From assembly GCA_025963775.1 (NCBI GenBank), contig JAOQAD010000040.1, positions 186,001 to 250,000 on the forward strand: DNA of 64,000 nt, given 5' to 3'. Both the position numbers and the translations under genes were made by a program. Position 1 is the stretch's first letter; each line of letters begins with the position of its first letter. This stretch comes from Bacteroidota bacterium (GTDB lineage Bacteria; Bacteroidota; Bacteroidia; 2-12-FULL-35-15). Shown piece after piece: positions 1-9,397 of the stretch. The notes under the pieces were generated by a model. That model was not told the DNA's origin, did no database searches, and worked only from the letters and a program-made list of their open reading frames with translations.

Positions 1-761
1 TCCTCGGCACCCGTAAAGAGCGCCAGCAATCGGCAAAAGAGCACATCTCAAAGGTGCTGGAACAATACAATGTAAATGCAGTGGATACGCTCATCGGTGA
101 TATCGTTCCGCCTGCATCGCTGATGAAAACACTTACAGACCGTAAAATTGCGCAGGAGGAAGAGCTCACTTTTGAAACGCAGAAAAAAGCGCAGGAAAAG
201 CGCCAGGGCGTTGAAAAGGAAACTGCCATCGCAGACATGCAGAAAGAGATCGTGAAAGCACAGCAAAGCGTTGAGATCGCGGAGCGCACTGCAAACGCAA
301 CTGTGAAGAAAGCGGAAGGAGATGCAACCAGTATCAAATTGCAGGTACAGGCAGAAGCAGAGACCATTAAAATGCGCGCACATGCATCGGCGGAAGCCAC
401 ACGCTTTAAAGCGCAGGCCGATTCGGAAGCGACCAAATTAAATGCGAACGCTGATGCAGAAAAAATTGCGGTGACAGGTAATGCCGAAGCTGGCAAGATC
501 CTCGCGATCGGTAAATCAACTGCGGAAGCCTACCAGCTGGCTGTAGGCGCCATGGGCGGCGACAACTTCACCAAGTATAAAATCACGGAAGAGATCGGCA
601 AGGGCAAGATCAAGATCATCCCGGAAGTGCTGATCAATGGCAGCGGCGGAGAGGCAAACCCGATGAACGGATTACTTGGATTGAAGCTGATGGAGATGAT
701 CGATGCGACGAAGAAGGATGATCATACGCATGGGCAAGACAATAAAGACATCAAAAAATAG
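1..761 (+). CDS. Flotillin-like SPFH/band 7 protein, C-terminal part (5' end outside window)
   Basis: The reading frame is open from base 3 to the TAG at 759-761, so the gene begins upstream of the window. The visible part holds the end of an SPFH (band 7) domain (VNAVDTLIGDIVPPASL, about residues 22-38 of what is visible) followed by a long alanine/glutamate/lysine-rich helical stretch with repeated AEA and ADSEATK words, typical of the flotillin coiled coil. The tail is short, charged and histidine-containing. Flotillin-family proteins are membrane-associated scaffolds that oligomerise through this coiled coil. Because the N-terminus is missing, the membrane anchor cannot be seen and the subfamily (flotillin versus other SPFH) stays open. 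Confidence 0.8.
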   Translation, partial: LGTRKERQQSAKEHISKVLEQYNVNAVDTLIGDIVPPASLMKTLTDRKIAQEEELTFETQKKAQEKRQGVEKETAIADMQKEIVKAQQSVEIAERTANATVKKAEGDATSIKLQVQAEAETIKMRAHASAEATRFKAQADSEATKLNANADAEKIAVTGNAEAGKILAIGKSTAEAYQLAVGAMGGDNFTKYKITEEIGKGKIKIIPEVLINGSGGEANPMNGLLGLKLMEMIDATKKDDHTHGQDNKDIKK

Positions 762-1062
762 GGGACAGATACGAACAAAACGAATTTACGAATCGGTGTG
801 TAACAACCCAGATTCTAAAGAGTATTATTGGCGTATTTCTGTAACTGGATTTATTGGCGTCAGTTCGAGTAGCGAGGCACGAGCATATCGAGAACGAGCC
901 CACGCGCTTTCTCGATACTCTCCCTTCGGTCGAACTCGAAATGACTGACACACGATCCGTAACGATTCGCGCTCTGTACAAAACATTTAATAACTTAGTA
1001 CAGATTGGCATTTACAGAGAAAGTATAGATTCGTAAATTCGTAAAAAATTCGTTATCCGTAC
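762..1062. repeat. Gene-free gap with a palindromic CTCGAA/TTCGAG element
   Basis: No credible gene lies here. Bases about 858-950 carry a degenerate inverted repeat built on TTCGAG...CTCGAAATGAC words, with an internal TCTCGATACTC core. Related copies lie near 1869-1945, 3484-3510, 3618-3645 and 34785-34827. The flanks are AT-rich with repeated ACGAAT/TTCGTAAAT words. I see no clear promoter for thyA. Confidence 0.55.
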
Positions 1063-1857
1063 ATGAAACAATACCACGATCTAATGCAGCACGTCCTCGA
1101 CAAGGGCGCAACCAAAACAGACCGCACAGGAACAGGCACCATCAGCGTATTCGGTTACCAGATGCGCTTCGACCTGCAGGAAGGATTCCCGATGATGACC
1201 ACCAAAAAGGTGCACATGAAATCAATCCTGCATGAGCTGCTCTGGTTCCTGAAAGGCGATACCAATATCAAATACCTGAAGGATAACGGCGTGAGCATCT
1301 GGGACGAATGGGCGGATGAGAACGGCAACCTCGGGCCGGTATACGGCTCGCAATGGCGCAGCTGGCCTGCTGCCGACGGAAGGCACATCGACCAGATCAC
1401 GCAGGTGATCAACCAGGTAAAAAACACACCTGACAGCAGGAGAATGATCGTAAGCGCCTGGAACGTGGGCGAGATCGATAAAATGAAGCTGCCTCCCTGC
1501 CATGCTTTCTTTCAATTCTATGTTGCGGACGGAAAGCTCAGCTGCCAGCTGTATCAGCGCAGCGCAGATATTTTCTTAGGCGTGCCTTTCAACATCGCTT
1601 CTTATGCCATTCTTACCATGATGGTGGCGCAGGTTTGCGGATTGCAGCCGGGAGAATTCATCCATACACTGGGAGATGCACACCTCTACTCCAATCACAT
1701 CGAACAGGCAAAACTCCAGCTATCGCGTGATTTTCGCAAGCTGCCTGCACTGAAGATCAACCCGGAAGTGAAGGATATTTTCGGGTTCAAATTCGAAGAT
1801 TTTACGCTGGAAGGCTATGATCCGCATCCACACATTAAAGCAGCAGTAGCTGTCTGA
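1063..1857 (+). CDS. thyA: Thymidylate synthase
   Basis: It makes dTMP from dUMP using methylene-tetrahydrofolate, in the cytoplasm. The protein is 264 residues, the same length as the Escherichia coli enzyme, and collinear with it. The catalytic cysteine falls at residue 146 in [12 protein letters not shown]. The phosphate-binding [11 protein letters not shown] and the [13 protein letters not shown] segment are intact, and the C-terminus ends [10 protein letters not shown]. The next gene is dihydrofolate reductase, which regenerates the tetrahydrofolate this enzyme oxidises. About 130 bp of repeat DNA separates the two, so a common transcript is likely but not tight. The ATG at 1063 gives the conserved N-terminus MKQYHDLMQ. 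Confidence 0.97.
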   Translation: MKQYHDLMQHVLDKGATKTDRTGTGTISVFGYQMRFDLQEGFPMMTTKKVHMKSILHELLWFLKGDTNIKYLKDNGVSIWDEWADENGNLGPVYGSQWRSWPAADGRHIDQITQVINQVKNTPDSRRMIVSAWNVGEIDKMKLPPCHAFFQFYVADGKLSCQLYQRSADIFLGVPFNIASYAILTMMVAQVCGLQPGEFIHTLGDAHLYSNHIEQAKLQLSRDFRKLPALKINPEVKDIFGFKFEDFTLEGYDPHPHIKAAVAV

Positions 1858-1868
1858 TTCCCTCCCGC

Positions 1869-1945
1869 TTTCTCGACTCCGCTCGAAATGACCAATGCGC
1901 GTTGTCATTTCGGGCTGTCATACTGAGCGAAGCCGAAGGACGAGA
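1869..1945. repeat. Palindromic repeat between thyA and folA
   Basis: The sequence holds TCTCGACTCCGCTCGAAATG followed by GTCATTTCGGGCTGTCATAC and GAGCGAAGCCGAAGGACGAG, so arms of the CTCGAA/TTCGAG family and a related GTCAT-led element sit side by side. No ORF is supported. It probably forms RNA hairpins in a thyA-folA transcript. Confidence 0.55.
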
Positions 1946-1988
1946 ATTGCGCAGGACAAAATCAAGAACCTCATATATATAGTAAAAA

Positions 1989-2489
1989 ATGATCTCGTTA
2001 ATAGTAGCTGTGGGTGATAACAATGTGATCGGGAAGGACAATGCCCTTATCTGGCATTTGCCTGCCGATATGAAATTCTTCAAAGAAAAAACAACGGGGC
2101 ATTGCATCATTACGGGCAGGAAGAATTACGAATCCATCCCGGAAAAATTCCGCCCGCTGCCAAACCGTACCAACATTGTGATCACGAGGCAAAGCGATTA
2201 CAGCGCGCCGGGTGCTATCGTGGTGAATTCGGTGGAAGCTGCACTTGAAAAAGCAAAGCAAACGGGCGATGAAGAAATTTTCATTATCGGGGGTGCTGAA
2301 ATATTCCGGCAAAGCCTTGGTTATGCGAACAGGATCTATCTTACAGTCATCCATCATTCATTTGAAGGAGATGTATTCTTCCCGGAGATCGACAGGACGC
2401 AATGGAAGGAAACCACGCGAATACAGGGGCCTGTGGACGAAAAGAACAAATATCCGCATGATTATATTACTCTGGATAAAATTGACTAA
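1989..2489 (+). CDS. folA: Dihydrofolate reductase
   Basis: It reduces dihydrofolate to tetrahydrofolate with NADPH. The 166-residue protein has the standard single-domain layout: MISLIVAVGDNNVIGKDN at the N-terminus, the proton-donating aspartate at residue 27 (HLPADMKFF), the NADPH-binding ITGRKNYESIP, and IIGGAEIFRQ. Its place directly after thyA is the common folate/thymidylate pairing. The stop codon TAA (2487-2489) overlaps a TAAATTTG sequence that matches the Bacteroidota -7 box and may drive the next gene. Nothing is missing or fused. Confidence 0.97.
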   Translation: MISLIVAVGDNNVIGKDNALIWHLPADMKFFKEKTTGHCIITGRKNYESIPEKFRPLPNRTNIVITRQSDYSAPGAIVVNSVEAALEKAKQTGDEEIFIIGGAEIFRQSLGYANRIYLTVIHHSFEGDVFFPEIDRTQWKETTRIQGPVDEKNKYPHDYITLDKID

Positions 2490-2494
2490 ATTTG
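2487..2494 (+). promoter_or_regulatory. Candidate -7 box (TAAATTTG) for the lipoprotein gene
   Basis: TAAATTTG fits the Bacteroidota TAnnTTTG element exactly and lies 33 bp before the ATG at 2528, overlapping the folA stop codon. No good TTTG -33 element stands at the expected distance, so only the -7 match supports it. Confidence 0.35.
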
Positions 2495-2527
2495 ATCAGA
2501 TAAACCTAAAAAATAACACCTGCTCCC

Positions 2528-3370
2528 ATGAAATCCAACATCACAAAATTATTTACGGCGCTCCTGCTTGTTTCCTTTACAGCGCTGGTGTATACAGGCT
2601 GTAAAAAGAAAGAAGACGACAAGCCGAAAGATTATTCAGCTTCCACTGACAATGCCAATGCAAACAATGCTTTTGCCGGGATCTGGAAAGAGGTCAGCGT
2701 GGTTACCGACAGCTCCGGCGTGCTGAGAAGTCCTTCTTCCGGCTGTGCAACAGCAACTATAACTCCTGTTGATACCACATGGCCTAAAACAGTGGTGCTG
2801 CAATTCGGGACATCCACTACAAACTGCCCGGGCTCTGACGGGAACAGGAGAAGGGGAACAATCACTGCCGTGTTTTCCGGCAGGTACCTGGATTCAAATA
2901 CAGTGATCACTATTACGCTTACAAATTATTATCATAATGACTATCACGTCCAGGGAACACAAACCATCCGGAATATGGGACGTAATTCGGCAGGACACCC
3001 GGTGTACAATGTGATCGTAAATAGCGCAACGATCACCAGCCCTGACGGCGCGCACACTTCTACATGGAGCACCAACCAAAACAGGGAATTTTATGCTGGC
3101 TACCTTAGCAACTGGTATCTTGCTGATGATGTTTACCTGATCACAGGAAGCGCTAACGGAACTGCTGCAAACGGCGAATCATACACCATTGTTGTAAATA
3201 CAGCATTGAGAATAAACATTGGCTGCCCATGGATCGTAAGCGGTGCGTTCACATTAACGCTTGCGGATTATCCTACCTATCCTATTGTATTTGATTACGG
3301 CACAGGTGCCTGTGATGCAAATGCTACAGCATTACTGAACGGAACGACTTACAACATCACGATGTATTAA
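2528..3370 (+). CDS. Hypothetical secreted lipoprotein, paralogue of the one at 45115-45951
   Basis: The 280-residue protein begins with a lipoprotein signal (hydrophobic core, then YTGCKKKEDD, with the lipidated Cys at about residue 25), so it is probably anchored to the outer membrane. The mature part is rich in Thr, Asn and beta-strand-like stretches. Its C-terminal third shares DDVYLITGSANG, a CPW core and the ending DYGTGACDANATALLNG with the lipoprotein at 45115-45951, so the two are paralogues. I recognise no named domain. A strong terminator follows at 3391-3427, so it is probably its own transcription unit. Confidence 0.75.
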   Translation: MKSNITKLFTALLLVSFTALVYTGCKKKEDDKPKDYSASTDNANANNAFAGIWKEVSVVTDSSGVLRSPSSGCATATITPVDTTWPKTVVLQFGTSTTNCPGSDGNRRRGTITAVFSGRYLDSNTVITITLTNYYHNDYHVQGTQTIRNMGRNSAGHPVYNVIVNSATITSPDGAHTSTWSTNQNREFYAGYLSNWYLADDVYLITGSANGTAANGESYTIVVNTALRINIGCPWIVSGAFTLTLADYPTYPIVFDYGTGACDANATALLNGTTYNITMY

Positions 3371-3390
3371 GATCAAAGGAATTATAAAAG

Positions 3391-3427
3391 AAAATCCCCG
3401 GATGTTGTTCATCCGGGGATTTTTTTA
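3391..3427 (+). terminator. Intrinsic terminator after the lipoprotein gene
   Basis: AATCCCCGGATG and CATCCGGGGATT form a perfect 12-bp stem with a 5-base loop, followed by a run of T. It starts 20 bp after the stop codon at 3370. Confidence 0.9.
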
Positions 3428-3430
3428 TGT

Positions 3431-3971
3431 CCTGTCATTCCGAGCTTGCCCGAGGAATCTTACTCTGTGCGAAAGCCTGCGCACGTTCTCGACTACGCTC
3501 GAACTGACAACACACAGTGCTTTGCGTCTTCGCGTCTTTGCGGTAAACAACTATGCTGTATTTGGAATAAGATCCCTCGGGCAAGCTCGGGATGACAAGC
3601 GCTTGTATACCTTCACACGTTCTCGACTTCGCTCGAACTGACAACACACAGTGCATGTGCTTTGCGTCTTCGCGTCTTTGCGGCAAATAACTATGCTGTA
3701 TTTGGAATAAGATCCCCCGGGCAAGCTCGGGATGACAATACCGGAGTTAAGTTAAAGTATAAGTAAGAATACGCATGCCTATACATTCTTACCAAGAAGC
3801 GAAGCTTCCTCCCTGTCCCTCTATAAATCCAGGAAATTCTCCGTGCTTCTCCATGCTCTCCGCTCCTCCGTGGTAAAATCCTTAGTGCCCTGAGTGTCCT
3901 TCATGCCTTAGTGGTAAATCTTTTTAAGCCTACCCAACGTTCCCGACTCCGAACTGACCACGTGCAATCCT
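3431..3971. repeat. Repeat-filled gap with a tandem duplication
   Basis: No gene is supported. It opens with a GTCATTCCGAGCTTGCCCGA element (about 3434-3460). A block at 3482-3598 is then repeated at 3616-3738 with few changes. Each unit contains a TCTCGAC/CTCGAACTGAC hairpin, the words GTCTTCGCGTCTTTGCGG and ATGCTGTATTTGGAATAAG, and an end GGGCAAGCTCGGGATGAC. The right part (3739-3971) holds degenerate CTCCGTGCTTCTCC / CTTAGTGCC words and a last half element near 3933-3960. Confidence 0.7.
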
Positions 3972-5051
3972 CTACATCTTAATAAACTTCAGCGTCCTGA
4001 TCTTTTGCTTCTCGATCACTGTAATGTAATAAATCCCTTTATCCCAGGCGCTGCAATCGAGCTCGTAAGAATTGTTATTCAAAGCCATCAGCTCAACAGC
4101 TGAACGGTCTGCGATCACCTGTCCTAACGCATTTGTGATCTTTAATTCCACCGTTAAATTGGAACGGCTTTCATTCGAAACATAAAACGTTTCGTTGGAG
4201 GGGTTCGGATAAACATCAATGGACAGGTTTGAGGCGATCTCTTTTTCAAATCCTGTTACGATCATTGCCCAGATGCTGTCAGCCCATTCAGGATGATCAA
4301 TAAAGGGGTTCCTGTTGTTCTGGATGCCGTAAATATCATTGTTGCGGTCCACTTCTTTTGTGCTTACCGGGTCCATGTGGCTCCAGCTTAGCAGCACGGA
4401 TGCCTCCCAGGGAAGGATCACCGATTTATTTGTTCCAAAGGAGGTTGTCCAGGAGCCATCTTCCGTAAGGTAGCGCGTTGACATGTAAAAATAGCTGCGC
4501 GCCACATCGCCTTTGTATTCATCGATCGGTTCAAAAACAGTAGAGCCGTAACCCGGATCAACACAATAGCCCAGCTTGCTTCCGTTCAGGGAAGTCCACA
4601 TGGGTGTGCCAACCGTTCCGTATGGATAATTGCCGCGTTTGTTGTTGACATACCCGTCAGTCGGATAAATATGGAACAGGTCGGAAGAAGGAATGGTAGC
4701 GGAGCTGAACCAGCTTTGCGGCCAGGAATGCTCCCGGTTATAGCAATCGCCTTCCCCGCTGTAGCTGCCGCACTGGTCGGTGCTGAAGGTGAACTGGTAA
4801 GGAGGAGTTCCGGATGGTACATCGCTGTAGATGTCCCACACCTTGCCGCTTGGCTTCTTATCTGTTACCTGGAAATGTGTCCAGAGACTGGCATAGCTCA
4901 CCGAATTATGGGCTTTGATGATGTTATGCAATGCCATCTGCAGTGAAGGCCCGGTAAGTCCGGCTGCGGAATTGTAATATCCCGGCGGAATTTGGGCAAT
5001 TATGGTAAAGGGAAGGGCAAGCGAAACAAGAAAGGTGTATATTTTTTTCAT
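3972..5051 (-). CDS. Secreted endonuclease I family nuclease with T9SS sorting domain
   Basis: The protein is 359 residues from the ATG at 5051. An upstream in-frame start at 5093 would add 14 residues before the signal peptide and overlap the terminator stem. MKKIYTF followed by a hydrophobic core and AQIPPGYY marks a Sec signal peptide. The central region has NREHSWPQSWF and DLFHIYPTDGYVNNKRGNYP, the His-containing signature of the endonuclease I (EndA/NucM) family, which cuts DNA and RNA non-specifically outside the cell. The last 75 residues (SIDVYPNPSNETFYVSN ... GIYYITVIE) are a type A T9SS sorting domain, so it is probably secreted or surface-bound. A nutritional or DNA-scavenging role is inferred. 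Confidence 0.88.
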   Translation of the reverse strand: MKKIYTFLVSLALPFTIIAQIPPGYYNSAAGLTGPSLQMALHNIIKAHNSVSYASLWTHFQVTDKKPSGKVWDIYSDVPSGTPPYQFTFSTDQCGSYSGEGDCYNREHSWPQSWFSSATIPSSDLFHIYPTDGYVNNKRGNYPYGTVGTPMWTSLNGSKLGYCVDPGYGSTVFEPIDEYKGDVARSYFYMSTRYLTEDGSWTTSFGTNKSVILPWEASVLLSWSHMDPVSTKEVDRNNDIYGIQNNRNPFIDHPEWADSIWAMIVTGFEKEIASNLSIDVYPNPSNETFYVSNESRSNLTVELKITNALGQVIADRSAVELMALNNNSYELDCSAWDKGIYYITVIEKQKIRTLKFIKM

Positions 5052-5078
5052 GCGGAGCGGTTTACTACAAAGATAATA

Positions 5079-5115
5079 AAAAAAGAGCCTCACACTTTTC
5101 AGCGTGAGGCTCTTT
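5079..5115 (-). terminator. Intrinsic terminator downstream of dnaK
   Basis: AAAGAGCCTCAC and GTGAGGCTCTTT pair as a 12-bp stem with a short loop. Read leftward from dnaK it is followed by a T run. It separates dnaK from the nuclease gene on the same strand. Confidence 0.85.
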
Positions 5116-5135
5116 CATTGGCAAACAAACAAAAA

Positions 5136-7052
5136 TTACTTTTTATCGTCTTTCACTTCTTCGAAGTCCACATCGGTCACTTCAGAATCGTTGGACGCAT
5201 TTGCGTTCGGGCCGGCGTTAGCGCCACCCTGTGCATTTGCATCAGCGCCCTGCTGCGCATTGTACATATCCTGTGAAGCAGCCTGCCATGCCGTATTCAG
5301 TTTCTCCAGTGCTGCATCAATTCCTGCAACATCTTTAGAGGCATGTGCCGTTTTCAGGTCTGTCAAAGCGCTTTCGATCACTGATTTTTTCTCAGCAGGG
5401 ATCTTGTCGCCATATTCTTTCAGTTGTTTCTCGGTCTGGAAGATCATTGAATCTGCGGAGTTCACTTTTTCTATCTCTTCTTTTGCTTTCTTATCTGCAT
5501 CAGCATTCACTTCCGCTTCACGCTTCATTTTCTCGATCTCTTCCTTCGATAAGCCGGAACCTGATTCGATCCTGATCTGCTGTGATTTCCCGGTTGCCTT
5601 GTCTTTGGAAGACACATGGATGATCCCGTTGGCATCGATATCGAATGTTACTTCGATCTGCGGTACGCCGCGTGGTGCCGGTGGAATTCCGTCCAGGTTG
5701 AACTGCCCGATCGTGCGGTTGTCTTTCGCCAGCGGGCGCTCACCCTGCAATACGTGGATCTGCACGGAAGGCTGGTTATCGCTTGCTGTAGAGAAAGTCT
5801 CCGATTTTTTGGTCGGGATCGTCGTGTTTGCTTCGATCAATTTGGTGAACACGCCGCCCATTGTTTCGATACCCAAAGAAAGCGGGGTTACATCCAGCAA
5901 CAATACATCTTTCACTTCACCTGTAAGCACACCGCCCTGGATAGCAGCACCAACTGCCACTACTTCATCCGGGTTAACACCTTTAGAAGGAGCTTTTCCG
6001 AAAAATTTCTGAACGGCTTCCTGTACAGCAGGAATGCGGGTTGATCCACCTACGAGAATGATCTCATCAATATCTGTTGTGCTTAAACCTGCATTTTTCA
6101 ATGCTGATTTACATGGCTCGATCGTACGTTTGATCAGGTCATCCACCAACTGCTCGAATTTCGCTTTTGTTAAGGTGCGCACCAAGTGTTTCGGGATACC
6201 GTCAACAGGCATAATGTATGGCAGGTTGATCTCGGAAGATGCTGTGCTCGACAATTCGATCTTCGCTTTTTCAGCAGCTTCCTTCAAACGCTGAAGTGCC
6301 ATCGGATCTTTGGAAAGGTCCAGTCCGCCGTTCTCCGATTTGAATTCCGCCACCAGCCAGTCGATGATCTTCTGGTCAAAGTCATCACCGCCCAGGTGCG
6401 TATCACCATCGGTTGATTTCACTTCAAACACGCCATCTCCAAGCTCAAGCACGGATACGTCATGTGTACCGCCACCGCAATCGAACACAACAATTTTCAT
6501 GTCATGCTTTTTGTCGAGGCCGTAAGCCAAAGCAGCAGCAGTAGGCTCATTGATGATCCTTTTCACTTTTAATCCTGCAATTTCGCCGGCTTCTTTTGTC
6601 GCCTGGCGCTGTGCATCGTTAAAATAAGCCGGAACGGTGATAACCGCTTCTGTTACTTCATGGCCGAGGTAATCCTCAGCTGTTTTCTTCATTTTCTGCA
6701 GGATGATCGCTGAGATCTCCTGTGCTGTATATTTTCTGTCGTCGATCAACACGCGTGGGGTGTTGTTATCGCCTTTTACCACTTTATAAGGAACACGGGT
6801 GAGCTCTGTCGTTACCTCGTCGAAGGTATGCCCCATGAAACGCTTGATCGAATACACAGTTTTTGTAGGGTTTGTAATGGCCTGGCGTTTGGCAGGATCT
6901 CCTACTTTACGCTCTCCGTTTTCCACAAATGCCACAATGGAAGGAGTTGTTCTTTTTCCTTCGCTGTTTGGTATAACCACCGGCTCATTACCTTCCATTA
7001 CTGAAACGCAGGAGTTTGTGGTACCAAGGTCAATTCCTATTATCTTACTCAT
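5136..7052 (-). CDS. dnaK: Chaperone protein DnaK (Hsp70)
   Basis: ATP-driven cytoplasmic folding chaperone that works with DnaJ and GrpE, neither of which is in this window. The 638-residue length is normal. The nucleotide-binding domain shows [17 protein letters not shown] at the N-terminus, [11 protein letters not shown] near residue 175 and the [11 protein letters not shown] motif near 340. The substrate domain follows [11 protein letters not shown], and the acidic tail ends [14 protein letters not shown]. The phosphate-2 loop reads [10 protein letters not shown] rather than the textbook LGGGTFDVS. I take this as a lineage variant because all flanking residues are conserved. A hairpin terminator follows at 5079-5115. 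Confidence 0.98.
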   Translation of the reverse strand: MSKIIGIDLGTTNSCVSVMEGNEPVVIPNSEGKRTTPSIVAFVENGERKVGDPAKRQAITNPTKTVYSIKRFMGHTFDEVTTELTRVPYKVVKGDNNTPRVLIDDRKYTAQEISAIILQKMKKTAEDYLGHEVTEAVITVPAYFNDAQRQATKEAGEIAGLKVKRIINEPTAAALAYGLDKKHDMKIVVFDCGGGTHDVSVLELGDGVFEVKSTDGDTHLGGDDFDQKIIDWLVAEFKSENGGLDLSKDPMALQRLKEAAEKAKIELSSTASSEINLPYIMPVDGIPKHLVRTLTKAKFEQLVDDLIKRTIEPCKSALKNAGLSTTDIDEIILVGGSTRIPAVQEAVQKFFGKAPSKGVNPDEVVAVGAAIQGGVLTGEVKDVLLLDVTPLSLGIETMGGVFTKLIEANTTIPTKKSETFSTASDNQPSVQIHVLQGERPLAKDNRTIGQFNLDGIPPAPRGVPQIEVTFDIDANGIIHVSSKDKATGKSQQIRIESGSGLSKEEIEKMKREAEVNADADKKAKEEIEKVNSADSMIFQTEKQLKEYGDKIPAEKKSVIESALTDLKTAHASKDVAGIDAALEKLNTAWQAASQDMYNAQQGADANAQGGANAGPNANASNDSEVTDVDFEEVKDDKK

Positions 7053-7150
7053 AATTATATTGGGTTTAAGTTATTTATTTCGTTTTTTAGTCCACAGGCT
7101 TTTTTCAATCATTATGCCATTAGGGATATGGCGAAAATATGACATAAAAA

Positions 7151-7176
7151 AAGCGCTGCAAGGGAGTTGCAGCGCT
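7151..7176 (-). terminator. Intrinsic terminator downstream of the lipoprotein at 7199-8254
   Basis: AGCGCTGCAA and TTGCAGCGCT form a perfect 10-bp stem with a 5-base loop. Reading leftward a run of T follows. It closes the lipoprotein gene before dnaK. Confidence 0.88.
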
Positions 7177-7198
7177 CATATTCTGACAAAGAGGCAGA

Positions 7199-8254
7199 TT
7201 AATTACATGGAATGGATGCTCCCAGCCAGGTGCCGGAAGAGCCTAAAAACTTCAGGCAGTGGGTATAGCGGCCTTTTGAGAGCGTGTCTTTCGTTTGGGA
7301 TGCCAGCGGGCGGTTGAACGGGATCTTGTAATACCTTGCGGAGAAAATGCCCAGACCGTTGCTGATGTTGGTGTATTCCGGTTTTTCCTGTACAATGCTG
7401 GTGGAAGGCTTATTTACGTTGATGAAGGTGTTGAGCTCATCAGCAGCAGAGATCACCACAATGTTCAGGTTTCCCGGTATGCGGCATACCAGTCCTGAGT
7501 AATCGCTCAGTGTGGAGCCTAAAAATCTCATGTAATCCTGTCCTTTAAAGCCGAAGTCCATTTCCTGGCCGCCATTCAGGTCGTCGGTTTCCTTCGGACT
7601 GAAGATCCAGTCGATGCTGTCGTTCACATTGCCTGTTGTAGTGGAATCAATATAATGCAACCTCAATACAACCTGGTAAATGCGGGCATTCGGAGCGCTG
7701 TTGAACTTCAGGGCATAGCGGTAATTATCGGAAGTGCCCACCAGGGATGCTACTGTAGCGCCGGCAGAAGGAGAAACAAGGTTTCCGAAATCCTTTACAA
7801 GGGAAGTCTGGGAAGTGACCTCGGTACCGGTTTCCGAGTTGCGGATGATCAGTTTGTACTGGCTGTCGTCATGCAGGGCTGCAGGGCCTATTGACATAAA
7901 GGAATAAATGGCATTTCCCTGGTTCCCGGAATAGAAGATCCCCGGGTCTTTCGGAATGGAATTGTCCTGTGTAAGGTTATAAGAAGCTATTTCATTGCCG
8001 TTCTTGATGCGTTTCAGGGTCACGGTGAGGGCATTTGCAAACTGCACGGAATCTTTTACCTGTGCATATTCCAATGCGTTCCCTTCACCTAAAAATGCTT
8101 TGTTGATCTTGATGTATTGTTTGGGCTGGGACTGGTCCAGCAAACCATAAACAACCATCGTTTCCTTCCAGTCGCCGTTCAGCTCAAAATCGGTGCTGCA
8201 GGCAGAAAGCAGGATGGCAGATACGAATGTTAAAATGCCTAATTTCTTTTTCAC
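7199..8254 (-). CDS. Hypothetical lipoprotein (DUF4249-like layout, uncertain)
   Basis: The protein is 351 residues. A lipoprotein signal ends LLSACSTDFE (Cys at about residue 19), so it should be an anchored envelope protein. The N-terminal mature region (KETMVVYGLLDQSQPKQYIK) has the look of the beta-sandwich start seen in Bacteroidota lipoproteins of the DUF4249 type, which often sit beside TonB-dependent receptors. No receptor is next to it here, so that assignment is weak. It stands alone between dnaK and the divergent panB. A TACATTTG box on its strand at 8278-8285 may be its promoter, 24 bp before the ATG. Confidence 0.7.
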   Translation of the reverse strand: MKKKLGILTFVSAILLSACSTDFELNGDWKETMVVYGLLDQSQPKQYIKINKAFLGEGNALEYAQVKDSVQFANALTVTLKRIKNGNEIASYNLTQDNSIPKDPGIFYSGNQGNAIYSFMSIGPAALHDDSQYKLIIRNSETGTEVTSQTSLVKDFGNLVSPSAGATVASLVGTSDNYRYALKFNSAPNARIYQVVLRLHYIDSTTTGNVNDSIDWIFSPKETDDLNGGQEMDFGFKGQDYMRFLGSTLSDYSGLVCRIPGNLNIVVISAADELNTFINVNKPSTSIVQEKPEYTNISNGLGIFSARYYKIPFNRPLASQTKDTLSKGRYTHCLKFLGSSGTWLGASIPCN

Positions 8255-8277
8255 TTTATTGATTTTTTGAATACGGA

Positions 8278-8285
8278 CAAATGTA
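8278..8285 (-). promoter_or_regulatory. Candidate -7 box (TACATTTG) for the lipoprotein gene
   Basis: Read on the minus strand the sequence is TACATTTG, an exact TAnnTTTG match, 24 bp upstream of the ATG at 8254. The -33 region offers only a weak TTTA. Confidence 0.4.
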
Positions 8286-8374
8286 TCAAATAATTTGATT
8301 TTTAACTAAATAAATGTGTGGGTGGCAGGCTTTTCCTGATAAGCGGCTGAAATTCCGCATCCGAAAAGTATTTG

Positions 8375-8382
8375 TAGATTTG
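8375..8382 (+). promoter_or_regulatory. Candidate -7 box (TAGATTTG) for panB
   Basis: TAGATTTG matches TAnnTTTG and lies about 70 bp before the panB ATG at 8452. It falls inside the longer reading frame that begins at 8314, which argues for the downstream start. No convincing -33 element. Confidence 0.35.
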
Positions 8383-8451
8383 CAGAAACCAATTGAAGAA
8401 TCCATCAATAATTCAACAAATCACTATTTCTTCATTCAAAAATTCAGAACC

Positions 8452-9267
8452 ATGTCGGTACATAAGGAAATAAAAAAGGTTACCACCAACGTTTTACAGG
8501 AAATGAAACGGAAAGGGGAAAAGATCTCGATGCTCACAGCTTATGATTATACTATGGCTAAGATCGTGGATAATGCAGGCATTGACGTGCTGCTCGTGGG
8601 CGATTCGGCTTCCAACGTAATGGCAGGCCATGAAACCACGCTCCCGATCACGCTCGACCAGATGATCTACCATGCATCATCCGTTGTAAGGGCTGTAAAC
8701 AGGGCCCTGATCGTGGTCGACCTGCCATTCGGCAGCTACCAGGGAAATTCCAAGGAGGCGCTGAACTCTTCCATCAAGATCATGAAGGAAAGCGGCGCAC
8801 ATGCTGTAAAGCTGGAAGGCGGCATGGAAGTAACGGAATCCATCCTACGGATCCTTACAGCCGGCATCCCTGTAATGGGACACCTCGGGCTGACACCGCA
8901 AAGCATTTATAAATTCGGGACCTACACGGTTCGCGCGAAAGAAGAGCTGGAAGCAAAAAAGCTGATCGAAGATGCACATGCACTTGAAAAAGCAGGCTGC
9001 TTTGCCATTGTGCTTGAAAAGATCCCTGCAAAGCTGGCGGAACAGGTGGCGAAAGAGCTGACGATACCTGTGATCGGCATTGGCGCCGGCGGCGGGGTAG
9101 ACGGACAGGTGCTTGTATTTCATGACATGGTGGGACTGAACAACGAATTCAATCCGCGTTTCCTGAGGCGTTACCTGAACTTATACGCAGACATTACAGG
9201 CGCTGTGGAAAATTATATCAAGGATGTGAAGTCGAAGGATTTTCCGAATGTGAATGAGCAGTATTAG
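8452..9267 (+). CDS. panB: 3-methyl-2-oxobutanoate hydroxymethyltransferase
   Basis: First committed step of pantothenate (coenzyme A) synthesis: it transfers a hydroxymethyl group from methylene-tetrahydrofolate to alpha-ketoisovalerate. The ATG at 8452 gives 271 residues, the usual size. The frame extends to 8314 but those extra 46 residues have no family counterpart. Diagnostic segments are [61 protein letters not shown] and [19 protein letters not shown]. The metal-binding aspartates (GDSAS and the DLPFGSY segment) are present. No other pan genes are in the window. Confidence 0.96.
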   Translation: MSVHKEIKKVTTNVLQEMKRKGEKISMLTAYDYTMAKIVDNAGIDVLLVGDSASNVMAGHETTLPITLDQMIYHASSVVRAVNRALIVVDLPFGSYQGNSKEALNSSIKIMKESGAHAVKLEGGMEVTESILRILTAGIPVMGHLGLTPQSIYKFGTYTVRAKEELEAKKLIEDAHALEKAGCFAIVLEKIPAKLAEQVAKELTIPVIGIGAGGGVDGQVLVFHDMVGLNNEFNPRFLRRYLNLYADITGAVENYIKDVKSKDFPNVNEQY

Positions 9268-9288
9268 ATTGCAATGTTTCTTTTAATC

Positions 9289-9368
9289 GTCATCCCGTGC
9301 CCCGACACGGGATCTGCTTATGGATACTGCAAACATTTATAAGATCCCGTGTCGGGGCACGGGATGAC
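9289..9368. repeat. Perfect 27-bp inverted repeat after panB
   Basis: The left arm (9289-9315) begins GTCATCCCGTGCC and the right arm (9342-9368) ends GGCACGGGATGAC. The arms are exact complements over 27 bp around a 26-base loop. A single arm recurs at 10129-10155 and an imperfect pair at 14654-14734. There is no T run, so it is an extragenic palindrome rather than an ordinary terminator. Confidence 0.85.
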
Positions 9369-9397
9369 GCTCCGGTAGCAGATCCTGAAAAAATAAA

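Noticed and set aside
6470..6510. Unusual [10 protein letters not shown] loop in DnaK
   Set aside because: The surrounding residues are fully conserved, and [12 protein letters not shown] loops are, as far as I recall, found in other Bacteroidota DnaK proteins, so I treat it as a lineage variant and not a defect.
8314..8451. Longer panB start at 8314
   Set aside because: The 46 extra residues have no panB counterpart and the frame crosses a TAGATTTG promoter-like box. ATG at 8452 gives the family length.
9289..9368. Factor-independent terminator for panB
   Set aside because: No T run follows on either strand and the loop is 26 bases. Other copies of the arm show it is a repeat.
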